From Breviolum minutum Mf 1.05b.01 (lineage: Eukaryota; Sar; Dinophyceae; Suessiales; Symbiodiniaceae): DNA of 64,000 bases. The translations under genes were made by a program, and so were the position numbers. The notes beneath the pieces were generated by a model. The model was not told the origin of the DNA. It ran no database searches and was given only the letters and a program-made list of their open reading frames with translations. Location of the stretch: assembly GCA_000507305.1 (NCBI GenBank), contig DF241035.1, forward strand, positions 28,502-92,501, read 5' to 3'. Of this stretch, positions 11,601 to 23,030 are shown piece by piece. The stretch's first letter is position 1. Every line of letters begins with the position of its first letter.

Positions 11601-14600
11601 TACGTCGTGAAAGCAGTAGTAATCTACCCCAAGCCTCGGCAACACTGGTGATTTGCACGGAAAAAAGTAACCTCCACAAGTGTTTTTTAATTCAACTATA
11701 TTAAATCAATAAAAACTGAAGGAATAATACCTTCCTGTTTGATTCCAGAGATTGGATAAACGCGGTAAAAATGTCAAAACAAAACCTCTGACCCAAGAGA
11801 GCGAAAATTCATACACTTCAATCACTTAAAGACTTTTTTCCCAAGTAAGAAAGACATCTTGAGTTGGCAAAGGAGCTTTGTGAAGAACTCAAAGGCCACG
11901 TCTACACGTGTGAGGAACGTGTCCATTGAAGCATCCACATCCCATGGTCTCAAATGAGTTTTGACGTTACTGAAAGGATCTGTTCCCATCTGACCGTTGA
12001 AGGTGTGCCACCAGCTCACTGCAAATCTGCACCAATCCCTGACACCGAACTGTTTCAATGTTTTGGTCTACATAAAAAAATAGCTAAAATCCAGAAAACC
12101 AAGAGAGAAAATCCAGAGATCCAGAGTTCCTTTGGAAAAGTCTTTAACCAGCTGTCCTTCAAAGTAAAGATGCCCCATTGAAGTGAATATGAATTGTCTA
12201 AAAGTTCAGAACAGAATCTTTCTCGAATTCACTCTGTTTGGATGCTTTGCGGTCGACCCCGCCTCATCTTTTTTCCCATGATGACCTCATCAGGTTGGTA
12301 ATATTTAAAGGCCAATGGATTGATGCTCTCTGGCCCTTCGAACTTAATCTTGGAGATCGAAGGGAAGAATTCGCTTCTGGCTTTCTTGGCGCTGGGTTCA
12401 GCCATGACGGACGGACGCTGGCTCTCAACTCACTTGTTTCGAAACTCCAGCGACGGAATCATGCACAAGGAAGTCACAAGGAATCTACAGAATCAATCTA
12501 CAGCATAGCTTTCATTTCTGCCGACTGACCTCTCCGTTGTTGCATTACCACTGTCACTACTTCATTTTTTGAAGAACTCCCTGCTTTTTTACATGGTGTT
12601 TGAGGTGTCTTCCACACTTTTTTTTGAAGACATTCCTACACGCAGCTCATCTCTTCGTTGTTTTTACTTGGCCAGTTGCTGTTCTCAAAACAAGTTCTCA
12701 TCAATTGCCCTGATCCCTGCCTTTCTTTGAGTGACCAACGACCTAAGAGAGCGAAGCAAAAATTTGAACAGGGCAAAAGACATAGGGAGGCAACCACGCA
12801 AAAACAGAGACCTTGCATTTACAGAGACTGACAAGAATGAGATTGTCACCACAGAAGTTGCAGGACCCTTCATGGCCACTGTCCCTTGCAGCTTGTCCTG
12901 CGATGGCGTTAAATTAGTTCGAGTTTCATTTTAACATTTCTTGGAGTTTTTGCCAAATGTGCGATGAATCAAAGCCGACGAAGTCACGATTGCGAGGCCT
13001 CACGCACAGAAATTTCGAATTTGCCCTCTTGAACGATGTAAAAGTAGTCAGCCTCACCCCATGACAGTCATCACGCCATCTCCAATCATGTTCTTTGCAA
13101 AAATGGATTTTCTAGGGGTGGAGATTTAATTTGGGATTTTTTTCCGCCTCAGTTTTGGGCATTTTTTCCGCGTTTCTCCGGTTGCAGTACCAGTAGTAGG
13201 TAGTGGTAGTAGTGGTAGTAGTNTTTCCTTCCTTCCTTCCTTCCTTGCTTCCTTCCTTCCTTGCTTCCTTACTTACTTACTTCCTTCCTTCCTTCCTGCT
13301 TCAACCCCCCCGAAACAGAAACCCGGAAAAAAATCCCAAAACTAAGGTGGAAAAAATTCCCAAAAAAAATGGGATCCCATTTTCTAGCCTCCAGGTCACC
13401 CTCCGTGATGACCTTTTTCCCAGCCTTCACAAACTCCTGAAATCAGCCATGTAACCCTAAACTCCAAACAGTGGAAAACAAAAGCAGCACGAAAAATTTG
13501 GACTTCGGTTTCCCTGCCTTCCACATCACAGACGTGAGCTCCGGGATCTTCTCTTCTAGATTCTGAAAAACCCAGAGATTTTCATTGGTCCTGAGCGCCT
13601 CGCAAAAGCGACAGAAATCCAACTGCCTTCAAGCATTCACTGTGCATGCCCTTTGCTACCATCAAAATTGCCTTGGCTTCCTGGCTCCCACTTGGAAAAA
13701 ATTGTCTCCTTATCCGTTCTTTGATCGTTTTTGCTCTCAGCAATCAGTTACGCTTGTGATTTTCACCATTTTCAATCATTTTCCCACTACCTCAGCGATC
13801 AGTTTGGTTTCCACTTCGGTCTTCTGCGTCGGCTCCTGTCCATTTGGATCCAAGTTTTCAGCAGATTTAACACACCAAAGCGGAGCGAATCTGTGGGGTA
13901 AAAACAATCATCTTAGCTGCAACTATATTGATCTTTTCAGATTGATACAGTACATGTCAATGCTTCAGAAGCCAACAACGTATCGGATCACAAAACAAAC
14001 GCTCGGAGTTGCCACCGAGGTCGCCTTGGCTTTGTTGAACTTCTCTTTGCTGCCGCTTACAGCAGCACGACGACCAAATTTGAGCTTCTTGTGCAAGCCA
14101 AGGGACTGCACAACAGGAACACATAATTCAGAACATACAAAATTGGGATATGTCAAGCCTTAAGCAATGAATGAGTCTCGCGGAAAACGTGCAAACTCAT
14201 TGTTCTTTCACAAATACTTATATATTGAAAAAATCCAGCCTTTACTTCAAAAACTAGCATGCATTCCTTTTCCTTTTGATACTGTTTTTAGCATTCTGGG
14301 AGTACCAAGCGGGGTCGACCCATGAAATATGCGAAGTAAAACTTTTGCATCGTCTACCCGTCTACCCTTCTACCCTCATGAATGAAAGAACCTCATACTT
14401 CAAAGATAGAGGAGAAAAATGGACAAGATCCCTCGTGCAACTCCAGACTACGCCAACACACGTAAAGCATTAGGACTGACTATAGAGTCAGTGCTGCAGC
14501 AAGAGCATAAAAAGACATGCAGAACTGGCTACGTATTTTCAACAACAGAAAGGTCATCCATTTCAAGAAATGTAGCATGGAAATAGCTCGACACATCTGA

Positions 14601-15372
14601 AACCATCCTGAAAGGCATGTCAACTCCGGTACCGATCCTGGAAGTCTGAACGTGTGATCTTCAATGCTTGCACTTCACTCCTGAGTGCTCGATTTCGTTT
14701 CAGGAAACAAAGCAAAGTAATCAACGCAATTCTGAGAATTGTTTTTCTGTGTGTGAATTATTTCATGTACTATAAATTCTTGCGACTTGTCCCGATTGGT
14801 TTTTTTCTATTTCACCTCTTCCTGAGAGCTGTACGCTGAAACAATGGTGGCTGCTCGGGGCTCATCTGTCAGGTGACAAAGGGAAAAATTGCAAACAGTT
14901 GCATCAATTTCGAGATTTTCGAGATGAGAGTTAGAGGGGTTTTTATCTGAAACATCCTAAAAATATTCAAATACCTGCAACACCGTCCTTTTTTACGACT
15001 GGAAGCCCAGGACACGATTATAAGGAGAGCACTCCGACACACTATCTCTTCCAGCCTCGCAGTAGAGCACCTTCACCAAAATGGTCTCCAGCCTGCAAAA
15101 TATCACGGATTGAACTTGGTGAACAAAATACATCCAAATACAACCTGGCATATCCTGCCCACTGCACTCCAGCCCAATCACTCCCACCCTCAAGGTGGCA
15201 ATCTTGTCACGCTGTCCATTGGTCTTCTTCACCTGCAACGAAGAACAAAATTCGAAAGAACTTCTCCCCAACGTCCCAAGACTTTTAAATTTGGAGTCGA
15301 CTTAGTGATCGACGAAAACATCTGCTGCTCCAGTTTGGATCACAAAGAACTCCTCGCCACGAGCACCTTGCC
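2120..15372 (-). CDS. cGMP-dependent-type (AGC) protein kinase gene, many exons, 5' end not resolved
   Basis: Spliced minus-strand gene read as short exons between AG acceptors and GT/GC/GA donors. In order it encodes a cyclic-nucleotide-binding domain (cNBD, 15.37-14.84 kb), a linker with [18 protein letters not shown] (14.09-14.01), a second cNBD whose N half is at 13.56-12.99 and C half at 8.34-7.79, a third cNBD (7.02-6.32) and a Ser/Thr kinase domain (5.6-2.1). cNBDs in front of an AGC kinase define the PKG family, which phosphorylates Ser/Thr when cyclic nucleotide binds. The kinase has YRD-LKPEN, APE and DWWTLG motifs; the usual DFG reads DLG. A complete xylose isomerase gene lies between the two halves of the second recognised cNBD. 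The first exon and start codon were not found; 15.75-16.0 kb could hold more N-terminal sequence. Which nucleotide it binds cannot be told from sequence. Confidence 0.88.
4224..4253. repeat. (TA)n/(CATA)n microsatellite
   Basis: An alternating TA run followed by ACAT units lies in an intron of the kinase gene. A short GA run occurs at 3553-3572. Confidence 0.8.
6318..7015 (-). CDS. PKG exons: third cNMP-binding domain
   Basis: Exons read [18 protein letters not shown] and SGTVDVIK (6939-7015), [12 protein letters not shown] (about 6790-6750), [11 protein letters not shown] (6665-6627), [12 protein letters not shown] (6556-6518) and [20 protein letters not shown] (6390-6318). Together they follow the cNMP-binding fold from the ITQGD turn through FGE-x-AL and RAATV to the C-terminal hinge helix [11 protein letters not shown]. 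The Pro usually before RAATV is Arg here. Confidence 0.85.
7547..8341 (-). CDS. PKG exons: C-terminal half of the second recognised cNMP-binding domain and linker
   Basis: A 25-nt exon at 8317-8341 (AG acceptor, GT donor) encodes GQSFGEVAL. It continues in phase into [11 protein letters not shown] (8050-8008), then [16 protein letters not shown] (about 7835-7788) and [18 protein letters not shown] (7605-7547). [16 protein letters not shown] is a complete phosphate-binding cassette. A few residues between VR and LHEV may lie on a tiny exon that I did not find. Confidence 0.82.
8548..12405 (-). CDS. xylA: Xylose isomerase, 12 exons, complete
   Basis: Interconverts D-xylose and D-xylulose. Exons: 12263-12405, 11877-12038, 11503-11634, 11191-11279, 11006-11112, 10725-10895, 10493-10538, 10256-10376, 10024-10126, 9281-9387, 8847-8967, 8548-8583. 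They total 1338 nt (445 aa plus TAA), close to the family's ~440, and every exon phase matches the next. The start is [14 protein letters not shown] and the end [16 protein letters not shown]. Signature residues are present: [14 protein letters not shown], catalytic His in [33 protein letters not shown], the metal-ligand Glu in [61 protein letters not shown] and [10 protein letters not shown]. Donors are GC (introns 1,2,6,7,10), GT (3,4) and GA (5,8,9,11); all acceptors are AG. No targeting peptide is evident. It lies inside an apparent PKG intron on the same strand. Confidence 0.97.
12993..13560 (-). CDS. PKG exons: N-terminal half of the second recognised cNMP-binding domain
   Basis: Exons read [15 protein letters not shown] (13.56-13.50 kb), [17 protein letters not shown] (13.44-13.39) and [18 protein letters not shown] (13.05-12.99), which join into a typical beta-roll start (helix, KVITEGD, FYIVQEG). 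The assembly N at 13223 falls in the intron between the last two, and the exon order is continuous across it, so the join looks right. The matching second half of this domain is found only below 8.35 kb, beyond the xylose isomerase gene. Confidence 0.8.
13195..13300. repeat. (GTAGTG)n and (CCTT)n simple repeats around an assembly N
   Basis: A GGTAGT-rich run ends at the N at 13223 and a long CCTT/CTTA run starts directly after it. The sequence either side of the N is low-complexity, so this is probably a scaffold join in a hard-to-assemble repeat. It lies within a PKG intron. Confidence 0.85.
14838..15372 (-). CDS. PKG exons: first recognisable cyclic-nucleotide-binding domain
   Basis: Four minus-strand exons read in order: [20 protein letters not shown] (15.37-15.30 kb), [15 protein letters not shown] (15.23-15.18), [12 protein letters not shown] (15.08-15.04) and [11 protein letters not shown] (14.87-14.84). 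The FGE-x-AL then PRAAT pair is the phosphate-binding cassette of cNMP-binding domains, with the Glu and Arg that contact ribose and phosphate both present. The C-terminal hinge helix exon was not located. Confidence 0.85.
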
Positions 15373-15399
15373 TATGAGTTGAGCTTGCTTTGCATCATA

Positions 15400-18300
15400 A
15401 AAGCATAGTGAAAGCACAATCAACTAATCAACACATCACAAATTACACATACACAAAATGTTGGCAATCCAGTCCAACTGACATGGCTCAACTTCTTGGC
15501 ATCTCATGGCATTCCAGTCCCGACTCCACCGTGAAGCGCCTTATGATCATGTCATTTCGCTTGAATCTGCAGCTTTCGCAAACCGAAGCCACAACAGGAT
15601 GTTCATCCTGCATTTTCAAACAACGTCTACACCTTCTCACTGACTCATCTGACGTCTGACTCTCAGTTTTACTGTTTTCGCGGCGTCAAACTGCCTGCGG
15701 AAGTCGTTGAAATAAAGGCACACTCAGCAAGAATTCGATCTTGTCCTTGCGAATTCAAAGCCGTAAGGTGCCAGTTGAAAAGTGGTAACTGCCACTGTTG
15801 GAGTTGAAGCACTCTAATTTTATGTTGTCCTGATACTCTTTGTTGGCATTCTCGGCTTGGACTTGGCTTTTCCTGCCCTGCACTGCATCCACAATTTCAC
15901 ACATTTGAAGAAACTTCAAAAGGCCTTCCTTTTTCTTTCTGGCCTCTCTTTTGCTGCATTTAGCCCAAGTTCTGTTTCCATTCTTGGCAACGAAACCAAG
16001 CCACTTATCTTGCACACTGGCACACAGCTGTTGTCATTTCCCAGCTTTCCCAGATTTCCCTTGGTGCCTTTCGCCTCTGCTGAGTGACTCCAATTGTAAT
16101 CTCTTCCTGTGCAACTCTGAGCTACAAGATCTGTCTGTTTCGTTTTCTCTGATTGTTACAGTTTATTGATATTGATTGATATTTATTGCCTTTTCCACCA
16201 GGAATCAGATTTCTACTGTTGGATACATTTGGTCTGAGGGATGCACAGTACGAAGGCTTGCACCACAGCCCATAGCCTTCACACAGAAAACGACACAGAA
16301 AACGATGAAGTTTCTACGAGCTTTGTCCGCACCTGTGACACTCCCAAGCCGATGGTGGACCCTCCATCTTTCCGGTGCTCCAAATTGCGCCGTTTTGAGC
16401 CGTTTGAGGAAATTGACGTATTTTCACGTCCAATTCCTTTCGCTCCTCATTTCCTCTTGCCTGCTTACCTGGCCACCATCAGCAGATCAGCACTTCACTC
16501 ACACCCTTTTGCCATGCAAGCGCGCGGCTGCATCTCTACTAGTGGCTCCTAGCAAGTGTCATATAACGACAAATAATATACATTGAAATACATTAAAGTG
16601 CGAAGTATTGGGACTGTGACATCCGAAATTCAAGGAGCCACAAGCACATGTCCATTTGTGGCATCACTGATAATGAAGTCGTGATAAGTCGCTTTCGGAC
16701 CACAGACACTTGGAAGCCCGATGCCAAATCATTTCAGGCTTTTGCCAGTCACCAAGATCTGACCAAACTTCAGGCTGAAATTTGAACTATGGGAAGTATG
16801 CTTCAGGAGAAGGGTCACACACCGGTACCATGAGTCCTTCCTAGCCTATACATTCTTATACTGCCTGAAGCGTCAAACATGATCATGGAATCCTGATGAA
16901 ATTTCCACTGCATGAAGTGACATGAGAATCAAAAGTTAGATGATGCAAGGGCCGCAAGGGTAAGTATTGAAGCCCGGCTGATAACGAATCAATCTTGTTA
17001 ACCAAAAATCAATGTGCCATGAATTCACTATGAATACACTATGAATACCATCAACCATCAAATGCATGAGGCAAGTCCTGGGAAGTTTGGCACCTGAGCC
17101 TTTCTATGCCAGCCATGAGGACATTCAGCACCGCAGGAAACAGCAAATTGCACTGCAAACATCTTGATGTTTGACATTTGCAAACTTTCAATTCCGGACA
17201 CTGCAAGACTGAAACTGCCAAATGTCCTCAAAGCCTGCATTTTTTGGGCACGTTTCTAGCCATCCAAGTCCGGGTTAACTCCGGCTGGAGAATTTTAACT
17301 TCCTCAATCTGCTTGTTCAAAGGCGGCAGAGATTTCAGAGAGGAGAGGCAGGCTAACGCATCCTGCAACCAGCTTGCAGAGACCATGTGAGAACATTTCA
17401 TCAAAAAAGGAACCTGCAAAACCTCTGAAATGAAAGGCTAAGTGTGAGGGAAATTCAAACCTCCATCTCTGAAAACAAGGGAAAAGGGCATATCGATGCT
17501 GACGGGGTTTGCGGATTCTTTGCCAAATCAACCAAATCCATAGGACCAGGAAAGAACAGCAAACCTTTGCACCCGAAGAGCCTTGTTCTCTATATGGTCG
17601 AAGAGAGGGCATTTCCTACCCAAATGCCACTTCCATCAAATGGACACGGACAGTTGAAAAGTGAATTCATAAAACAGCTGGGAAAGTTCAGCGAAGAGCC
17701 TTCCATTCATCTCCACCTCATTGGCAAGAAAATGAAGAAATCCCCGCTTACCGGTATATTATCTATTTTTGGCAAAACCAAAAAGCAACGCACGCGAAAC
17801 ATCCATGTGACATTTCGCTCAAAAGGTCCAGATATATGTATATACATACAACTTAGATTGCACATATACGGTTCTTATATCTTATCTTATATCTTTAGAA
17901 TCTATATTCGCCGCAGGTTAGGTCTCACTGAAGTTTGGGACACTTTTGGTGGAGAAGATGGTTGCACCATTTGGGGGGGGTACATCGAAGCTCTCAAAGA
18001 GTAACATCCTTCCGACCACCCACCCTGAAGCCGAGGGACCGGAGTAACACTCGAGGTTATGCAATATTGTTGGAAAGTTCTTTGAAAAAGTTTGAGTGCT
18101 TGTTTATGTTCAACAACGTACATTTGCAAAACATACGATTTGAAAATACACAAACCAGAACGATTAGCCACGTTGCCAAGCAACATGGTCATATGGAAAT
18201 GCATGTAGAATAAAATTGCACGCCTTTCTATTTTTAGCAATCAAAAAAAATGTCTTTGGGAAATAAGGTTTCTATCCTTTTCAAGGAATATCCGCATACT

Positions 18301-18750
18301 ACTTAATAACATGCACGCCTTACACACATATTGTCTGCAATTCCTTGTGTCTGTTGAGTCATAGTTTCTAATCACTGAATCTTGAGACTGTCTTGTCAAG
18401 TTCTCTTGGGCTCTTGCAGTCGGATTTTGCTGCCACTCTGCGAGAAGTTCTTCATTGACACCTGGAGATCGTAATTCCGAGGGTGATCTCAAATGTAGTC
18501 AAAACCATTCTGGGTGGACTTCTGCAGTGAATTCAAAGCTTGTTTTGAACCGAGCTCTTCAAGGACTTGGACTGCTAAAAGAGTGGAATGAACTGGATCA
18601 CAAATTTGATGTTAAATGTAGACTTTGGAAAACGAGCTTCTAGAACAGTCTTCATATTCTTTTTTCCGATATCGAGCTATGTTAGCGCATCGGTGTGCAC
18701 CTAATTAAACACAAAAATAAATAAAATAAGGCCAAAAGATGATCAAAAGA
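15400..18750. other. Intergenic or upstream intronic DNA without a recognised gene
   Basis: A minus-strand stretch at 15.75-16.0 kb (AKCSKREARKKKEGLLKFL) could be N-terminal kinase coding sequence, but no family signature or splice frame was established. A plus-strand 186-codon ORF at 17444-18004 shows no family features. Nothing else was supported. Confidence 0.35.
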
Positions 18751-18768
18751 GCAAAGAGTTTAAAGCTT

Positions 18769-19191
18769 TTAAAGGAGCAACTTTGGCTGGTTTGGGCCTT
18801 CGTCTTTCAGCAGCTTCCCAAAGGCGTCGTTGGCAAATTCATCTCCGAGCCAGGTCATCTTCTCGGTCAAGGCCTGAGGTAATCTTTCTGTGGAGTTCCC
18901 GGAAGCACGGCACATTTTTCGACCTTTGGAATCCGCCTCCAGAGGACTAGCAGATCCATGAATGACGTTCTCGCCAACATGCGGCTGGGCCTTCAAGCCG
19001 AGCCTGGAGAGAGTTGGATGTGTGGAGACATACAGAGAACTATGTTTTTTATTTCTTTTAATGTTGTTTTAATTCCCAAAAATGATTCCCACTTGGTTCC
19101 CGGCGTTTGCCACTGCTTGAAAAACTGGCCACGAATAGAGTGAGGAGCCGCTGTTGCTGGATCTGTGTCACCAACGATTTCATCACGAAAC
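18769..19191 (-). CDS. Nucleoside diphosphate kinase domain protein, last three exons
   Basis: Three exons with matching phases: 19126-19191 (GT donor), 18937-19003 (GC donor) and 18769-18873 (stop). They encode FRDEIVGDTDPATAAPHSIR, then LGLKAQPHVGENVIHGSASP, then ALTEKMTWLGDEF and so on to GPNQPKLLL. NDP kinases move the gamma phosphate between nucleotides through a phospho-His. The GxTDP-xxAxPxSIRG segment and the NVIHGS active-site His are clear. The usual HGSD/HGSDS reads HGSAS, as in some divergent members. The C-terminal tail is longer than in a minimal NDK. Upstream coding-like exons at 19.31-19.42 and 19.51-19.66 kb may be its N-terminal part but were not recognised. Confidence 0.75.
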
Positions 19192-19307
19192 CTGAGAACT
19201 CAACCGAGTCATCCGAAAAACGGTTTCCAAAAAGGAATCGTTTACCGTGAAACCGAAAAAAACCGAAAAGAGTATGAAAAAATTCTTTTACCCCGCACTT
19301 GAATAAA

Positions 19308-19655
19308 CTTCAGGGGCTCCCAGACTTCTTCCATGAGAGTCTGGAACTTTGCCAGTGTAGCTGGAACCAGCAGATCGAACTGACAGACAATCCCGGCCAA
19401 TCCCAGTGCTCTCCAAGTCTCTAAGATTCTCTAAGCAATCAAAGAAACTGTGAATCGACTTCAAATTGAGAAATCTCCCAAAGACGAGAGTTACGTGGGA
19501 CCTCTGGATCTGCAAGAAAATACCATGACAAGTTGTCTCGTTGCGCCTGCCGTCGATCACATACTTGTTCCGCATGGCCATGTAAAAGCCATTGATTACC
19601 TTGGTCAACAATTGACAGTCGAAACCACCAAAAAAAATCCTGTCGATCTGGGTGT
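19308..19655 (-). CDS. Coding-like exons upstream of the NDK domain
   Basis: On the minus strand 19420-19308 reads TWRALGLAGIVCQFDLLVPA followed by TLAKFQTLMEEVWEPLK, after an AG acceptor. The stretch 19655-19515 reads FFGGFDCQLLTKVINGFYMA and MRNKYVIDGRRNETTCHG. Both look protein-like and lack stops in that frame. They probably belong to the NDK-containing gene, but I recognise no family and the splice joins were not proved. Confidence 0.4.
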
Positions 19656-20433
19656 CAGACATAAATGCCTTTCAGGAAACCACAGTAGAAACCACCCCCA
19701 AACTTCACCTTACCAACACCTGGCAATTCGAGCAAGTTGCATGAAAAACATATCAAAACCATGGAAGATAGCTCAAACATATTAATAATTGTATATAATT
19801 GTGTAATTTTTGTGCAAGAGGTTTGCAACGTTTCCAAGATGATTTCAGAAAAGGTTCACGCACTCCGCACAAAAACCCCGGCCATCGAGCCTAGTTTTAG
19901 CTCATCCCAATGAGCTCCAAGCTCTTCGGTATTCCAATCCAACCTTGCAGCTGCATCAATGCGCACCATTTCTCTTGTCTACTCAGCCTACTCATTTCCT
20001 CTACTCATTTCCAATTACACTTGTGCCCACTTGCGCCTTTTCATTGCCTGTTTGGCATTGCAAATCAAGTCCTGACAGAATGCTCGTGAACTGCTCGCTT
20101 CTCAAAGTCAAGCAAGTCATTAAAATTTGCAAAGAAAAGATGGAAAAAGCACAGAGAAATTGTGAGATCTCCCAGCAATTTCCACTCACGTCACAATGGC
20201 AAAAGCAAATTTGGGCGACTCAAATGACTCAAATGTTCACATGACGTCCTGCTTCAATGCAAGCTCCCAGGAGATGCCATAGCAATCCTGAAGTCAGGGG
20301 AAGCCGGAAAGGCTGGAAAGACCAGCGTCACACAGTAGTAACTTGAATAGTCAAAAAGAATGATTAAATTATATGGATGTAAAGGACATCAAGGTGTTGG
20401 AAACTTTGAAGAGAAAATCAGCAACATCAGAAA

Positions 20434-20940
20434 TTACAAAAATTCAAACTGGTCCTCAAAGGACTTCAGAGCGTCATCTGGAATGACAAGATCATGAGGA
20501 TCAGTATTGACAGCTTTCTCTGCAACACAGCCGTAATGGTTGTCGATCAAGTGCCTCAGAGCGGCATGGCTCCAAGTTTTGGAGTCACAAATCATTTGTA
20601 AGCTGTTGTACCACCAGTTGTAACACCGTTGTTCAAGTACTCCGATGTGCTCCGAACCTACTCGTGTCAAAAGTACTTTGATTCACCCACCACCACAGTT
20701 CCATCTCGCCGGCGATTGAGCTTGGCCCCGGACTTTTCTTCAATCTCTTTCGCTGTGATTTCGCCGTCCTGCCAATTTCATCCAAAAAGCATAGTGGCAT
20801 GGTGACTCTCATACTTGACACACGCAATTCCAGCAAGCATAGAAAGCATGATTTGCCTTCAAAACTTCTATACCTTGCTTCTTCAAGAAGTTTTGCACAA
20901 ATTCCCGAGCTATTTCCTGAGTCTTGAAATGGTCAAACTT
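20434..20940 (-). CDS. C-terminal exons of an unrecognised gene
   Basis: Three coding-like exons: FDHFKTQEIAREFVQNFLKK (about 20940-20878), DGEITAKEIEEKSGAKLNRR ending in DGTVVVG (20768-about 20690, acceptor GGCAG) and a last exon ending at a stop at 20434, with CYNWWYNSLQMICDSKTWSH, AALRHLIDNHYG, PHDLVIPDDALKSF and EDQFEFL. Further coding-like pieces occur up to about 21.8 kb (for example AKVSFAPKAAAPG). KEIEEKSGAK resembles the core of a KH domain, but too little is present to call it. Confidence 0.5.
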
Positions 20941-21799
20941 GAAAGTGTGAAAGCTGTTTCTCTGAGAGTTTCACATTGTTTGCATGCGGTTTCAGCATCA
21001 GGAAGGCATGGTTCTGGCCGTGACTCAAATTTCACAAAAAGTGTCACAGGACTCTCACCTTGCGAGTTTCGCATTTCCCTTTTGAATCCACGTTTTAGTT
21101 ATTGCAAGCACCTGCGATGATAAAGGGGTAGAAGCCATAGCTGGAGGATCCTTCATGGTGCTTGTTTCCTGGCGGTTGCAACTGATCAGAACAATGCATA
21201 GGTGTGAATCACTAACGCGCACGAGTCTAAGAGTCTAGGATGAAGTGTTTGTGCTGTTGCAAGCCTTGGTAGGCCTATAGGCCTTTCCGTGTGTGCTGGT
21301 CCTGGAGCATGTGAGCAATGTGTAAACTGTCATGCAATACAAAATAAACAAGAAGTGGAAACCCCTGCGGTCCGTGGTGCAAAGCGCGTTGAAGCACTCA
21401 TTGACCTGCCCAAAATAATTTTTTTCCAAAGCAAAATAATAGCCTGTTGCAACGGCACTGCTTGAGAAGGCTCATACCTCTTCCTAGATGTAACCATGGC
21501 CGCAAGGCCGAAAATCGACAGGCGCGCGCCCTGACTCAGACATTTTGAATGCATCTTAATGGAGAAAGTGAAACCTGAAATGGTGATTTTTCATCACAAA
21601 ATATGCAGCAAATCTCCTCTTGCCACAAATGTGGCCGAGACCATGGCCAACTCCTTCAAGCGCCGCTTTCACTCGTGGAAAAAGTGAATCAAAACCGCCG
21701 GCAATTATTTGATCAGATGCGTTTGGCTGACTTTGAACTAAACCAGGTGCAGCAGCCTTGGGTGCAAAGGAAACTTTGGCCTGGCAAGTGCCTCATCGC

Positions 21800-22990
21800 A
21801 ACAGCAAAGTGCAAAACTCCATGCAAACAAGGATATTTAAGATTGCCTCACCATGTTTTTGGCAGTTCCTTTTTCATCCTGCAAGTACTTCCTTATGCAC
21901 ACTAGCAGCCGTGTTGCCTGAAGTTCAGGCGGTCGCAAACCAGTGGCAAACATTTTGAACCCAAGCAGCCCCTGCAAACACGAGATTTCAAATATGCATG
22001 GACTGTTTTGCATACAACTGACGACTTGAATCTTTGGATAAAGGGTGGTATGCGCTGTGCGTGTGTTCAAACTGAAACTTCGACGGAAAATGGCAGTTTG
22101 GCTTTCAATTTCATTTGTTAAATGTATGAACATGAAACGTGGAAAATAATCTAACATGCAAAAATATAAGCGTACAACTTGCAATTTTTGCAACAAATCA
22201 CAAATTCACCTTCATTGGTTTGCTCTAACATTTCCAGTAAAAACGAAACCTACAATTGAATCATTTGATACCGCTCTGAACACTGTTGAAGTTTTCCAGG
22301 AAAAACACAGCTGATTTACTGGAGTCGGCATCCAAGTTCTCCGTAAATTTGACTGTCCTTCAATGATGAAACCCAAACTATTGGCACACAGTGGCAATGA
22401 ATTAAACAGTTCAAGCACGTCAAACACAACGAGAAACTGTGCGAGCAAAGCACCAATCAATACAAAATGTGCCAAAGTAATTTTCATCTTAAAAAACAAA
22501 AATTTCAAATATTGACGGAAAATCACTGCAAACCTTTTGATATTTGGTACTTGTGCAAATTTTACCGTTGTTTGAATCTTTGTCAAATTTGTGGCAAAAA
22601 AAACAGAGAACAACGTACTAAGCTGAAAACCATGTTCCAATATCCTGATTATATAATTTGAAGAAACCAAAACGTTAAACTGTAAGAACTCCAAATATGT
22701 ATAAACACTTGAAAGCTTTGAACATTGTCTGGAACCACAAAAATTTTCAGATGGAAAATAGCCACCGCGGATCTTCCAGATATGTTTTTGATTTCAAACA
22801 CGAAATTTTGGGTGGGCGATTTGCATTGCGTGTTTTGCAAAAATAATGGATGTTTGGTACATTTTTTAATACCAAAGTTGCCTCTGATGTCACTATGGGA
22901 CCCCAAAATGCGTTCCAAAAAATGGCCTCACCCTCTATGACAGTAAGATGAACGTGACAAAAAAAGAGGCCGGCCTGCTGTGGCAGTCCA
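21800..22990. other. Region with no recognised gene
   Basis: AT-rich sequence with only chance-length ORFs on both strands. I recognised no exon chain, repeat or RNA gene. Confidence 0.4.
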
Positions 22991-23030
22991 ATTGTTTAAT
23001 GATTTTACTCTTAAAAAGTCCACTGCTATA

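Noticed and set aside
13585..14163. Plus-strand 192-codon ORF
   Set aside because: It is the shadow of minus-strand kinase exons ([30 protein letters not shown]) and their introns.
17444..18004. Plus-strand 186-codon ORF
   Set aside because: It lies against the otherwise minus-strand gene order, has no recognisable motif, and its end runs into AT-rich low-complexity DNA. Chance is more likely.
20690..20768. KH-domain call for the exon with KEIEEKSGAK
   Set aside because: Only about ten residues resemble a KH core; the GxxG loop and flanking strands were not found.
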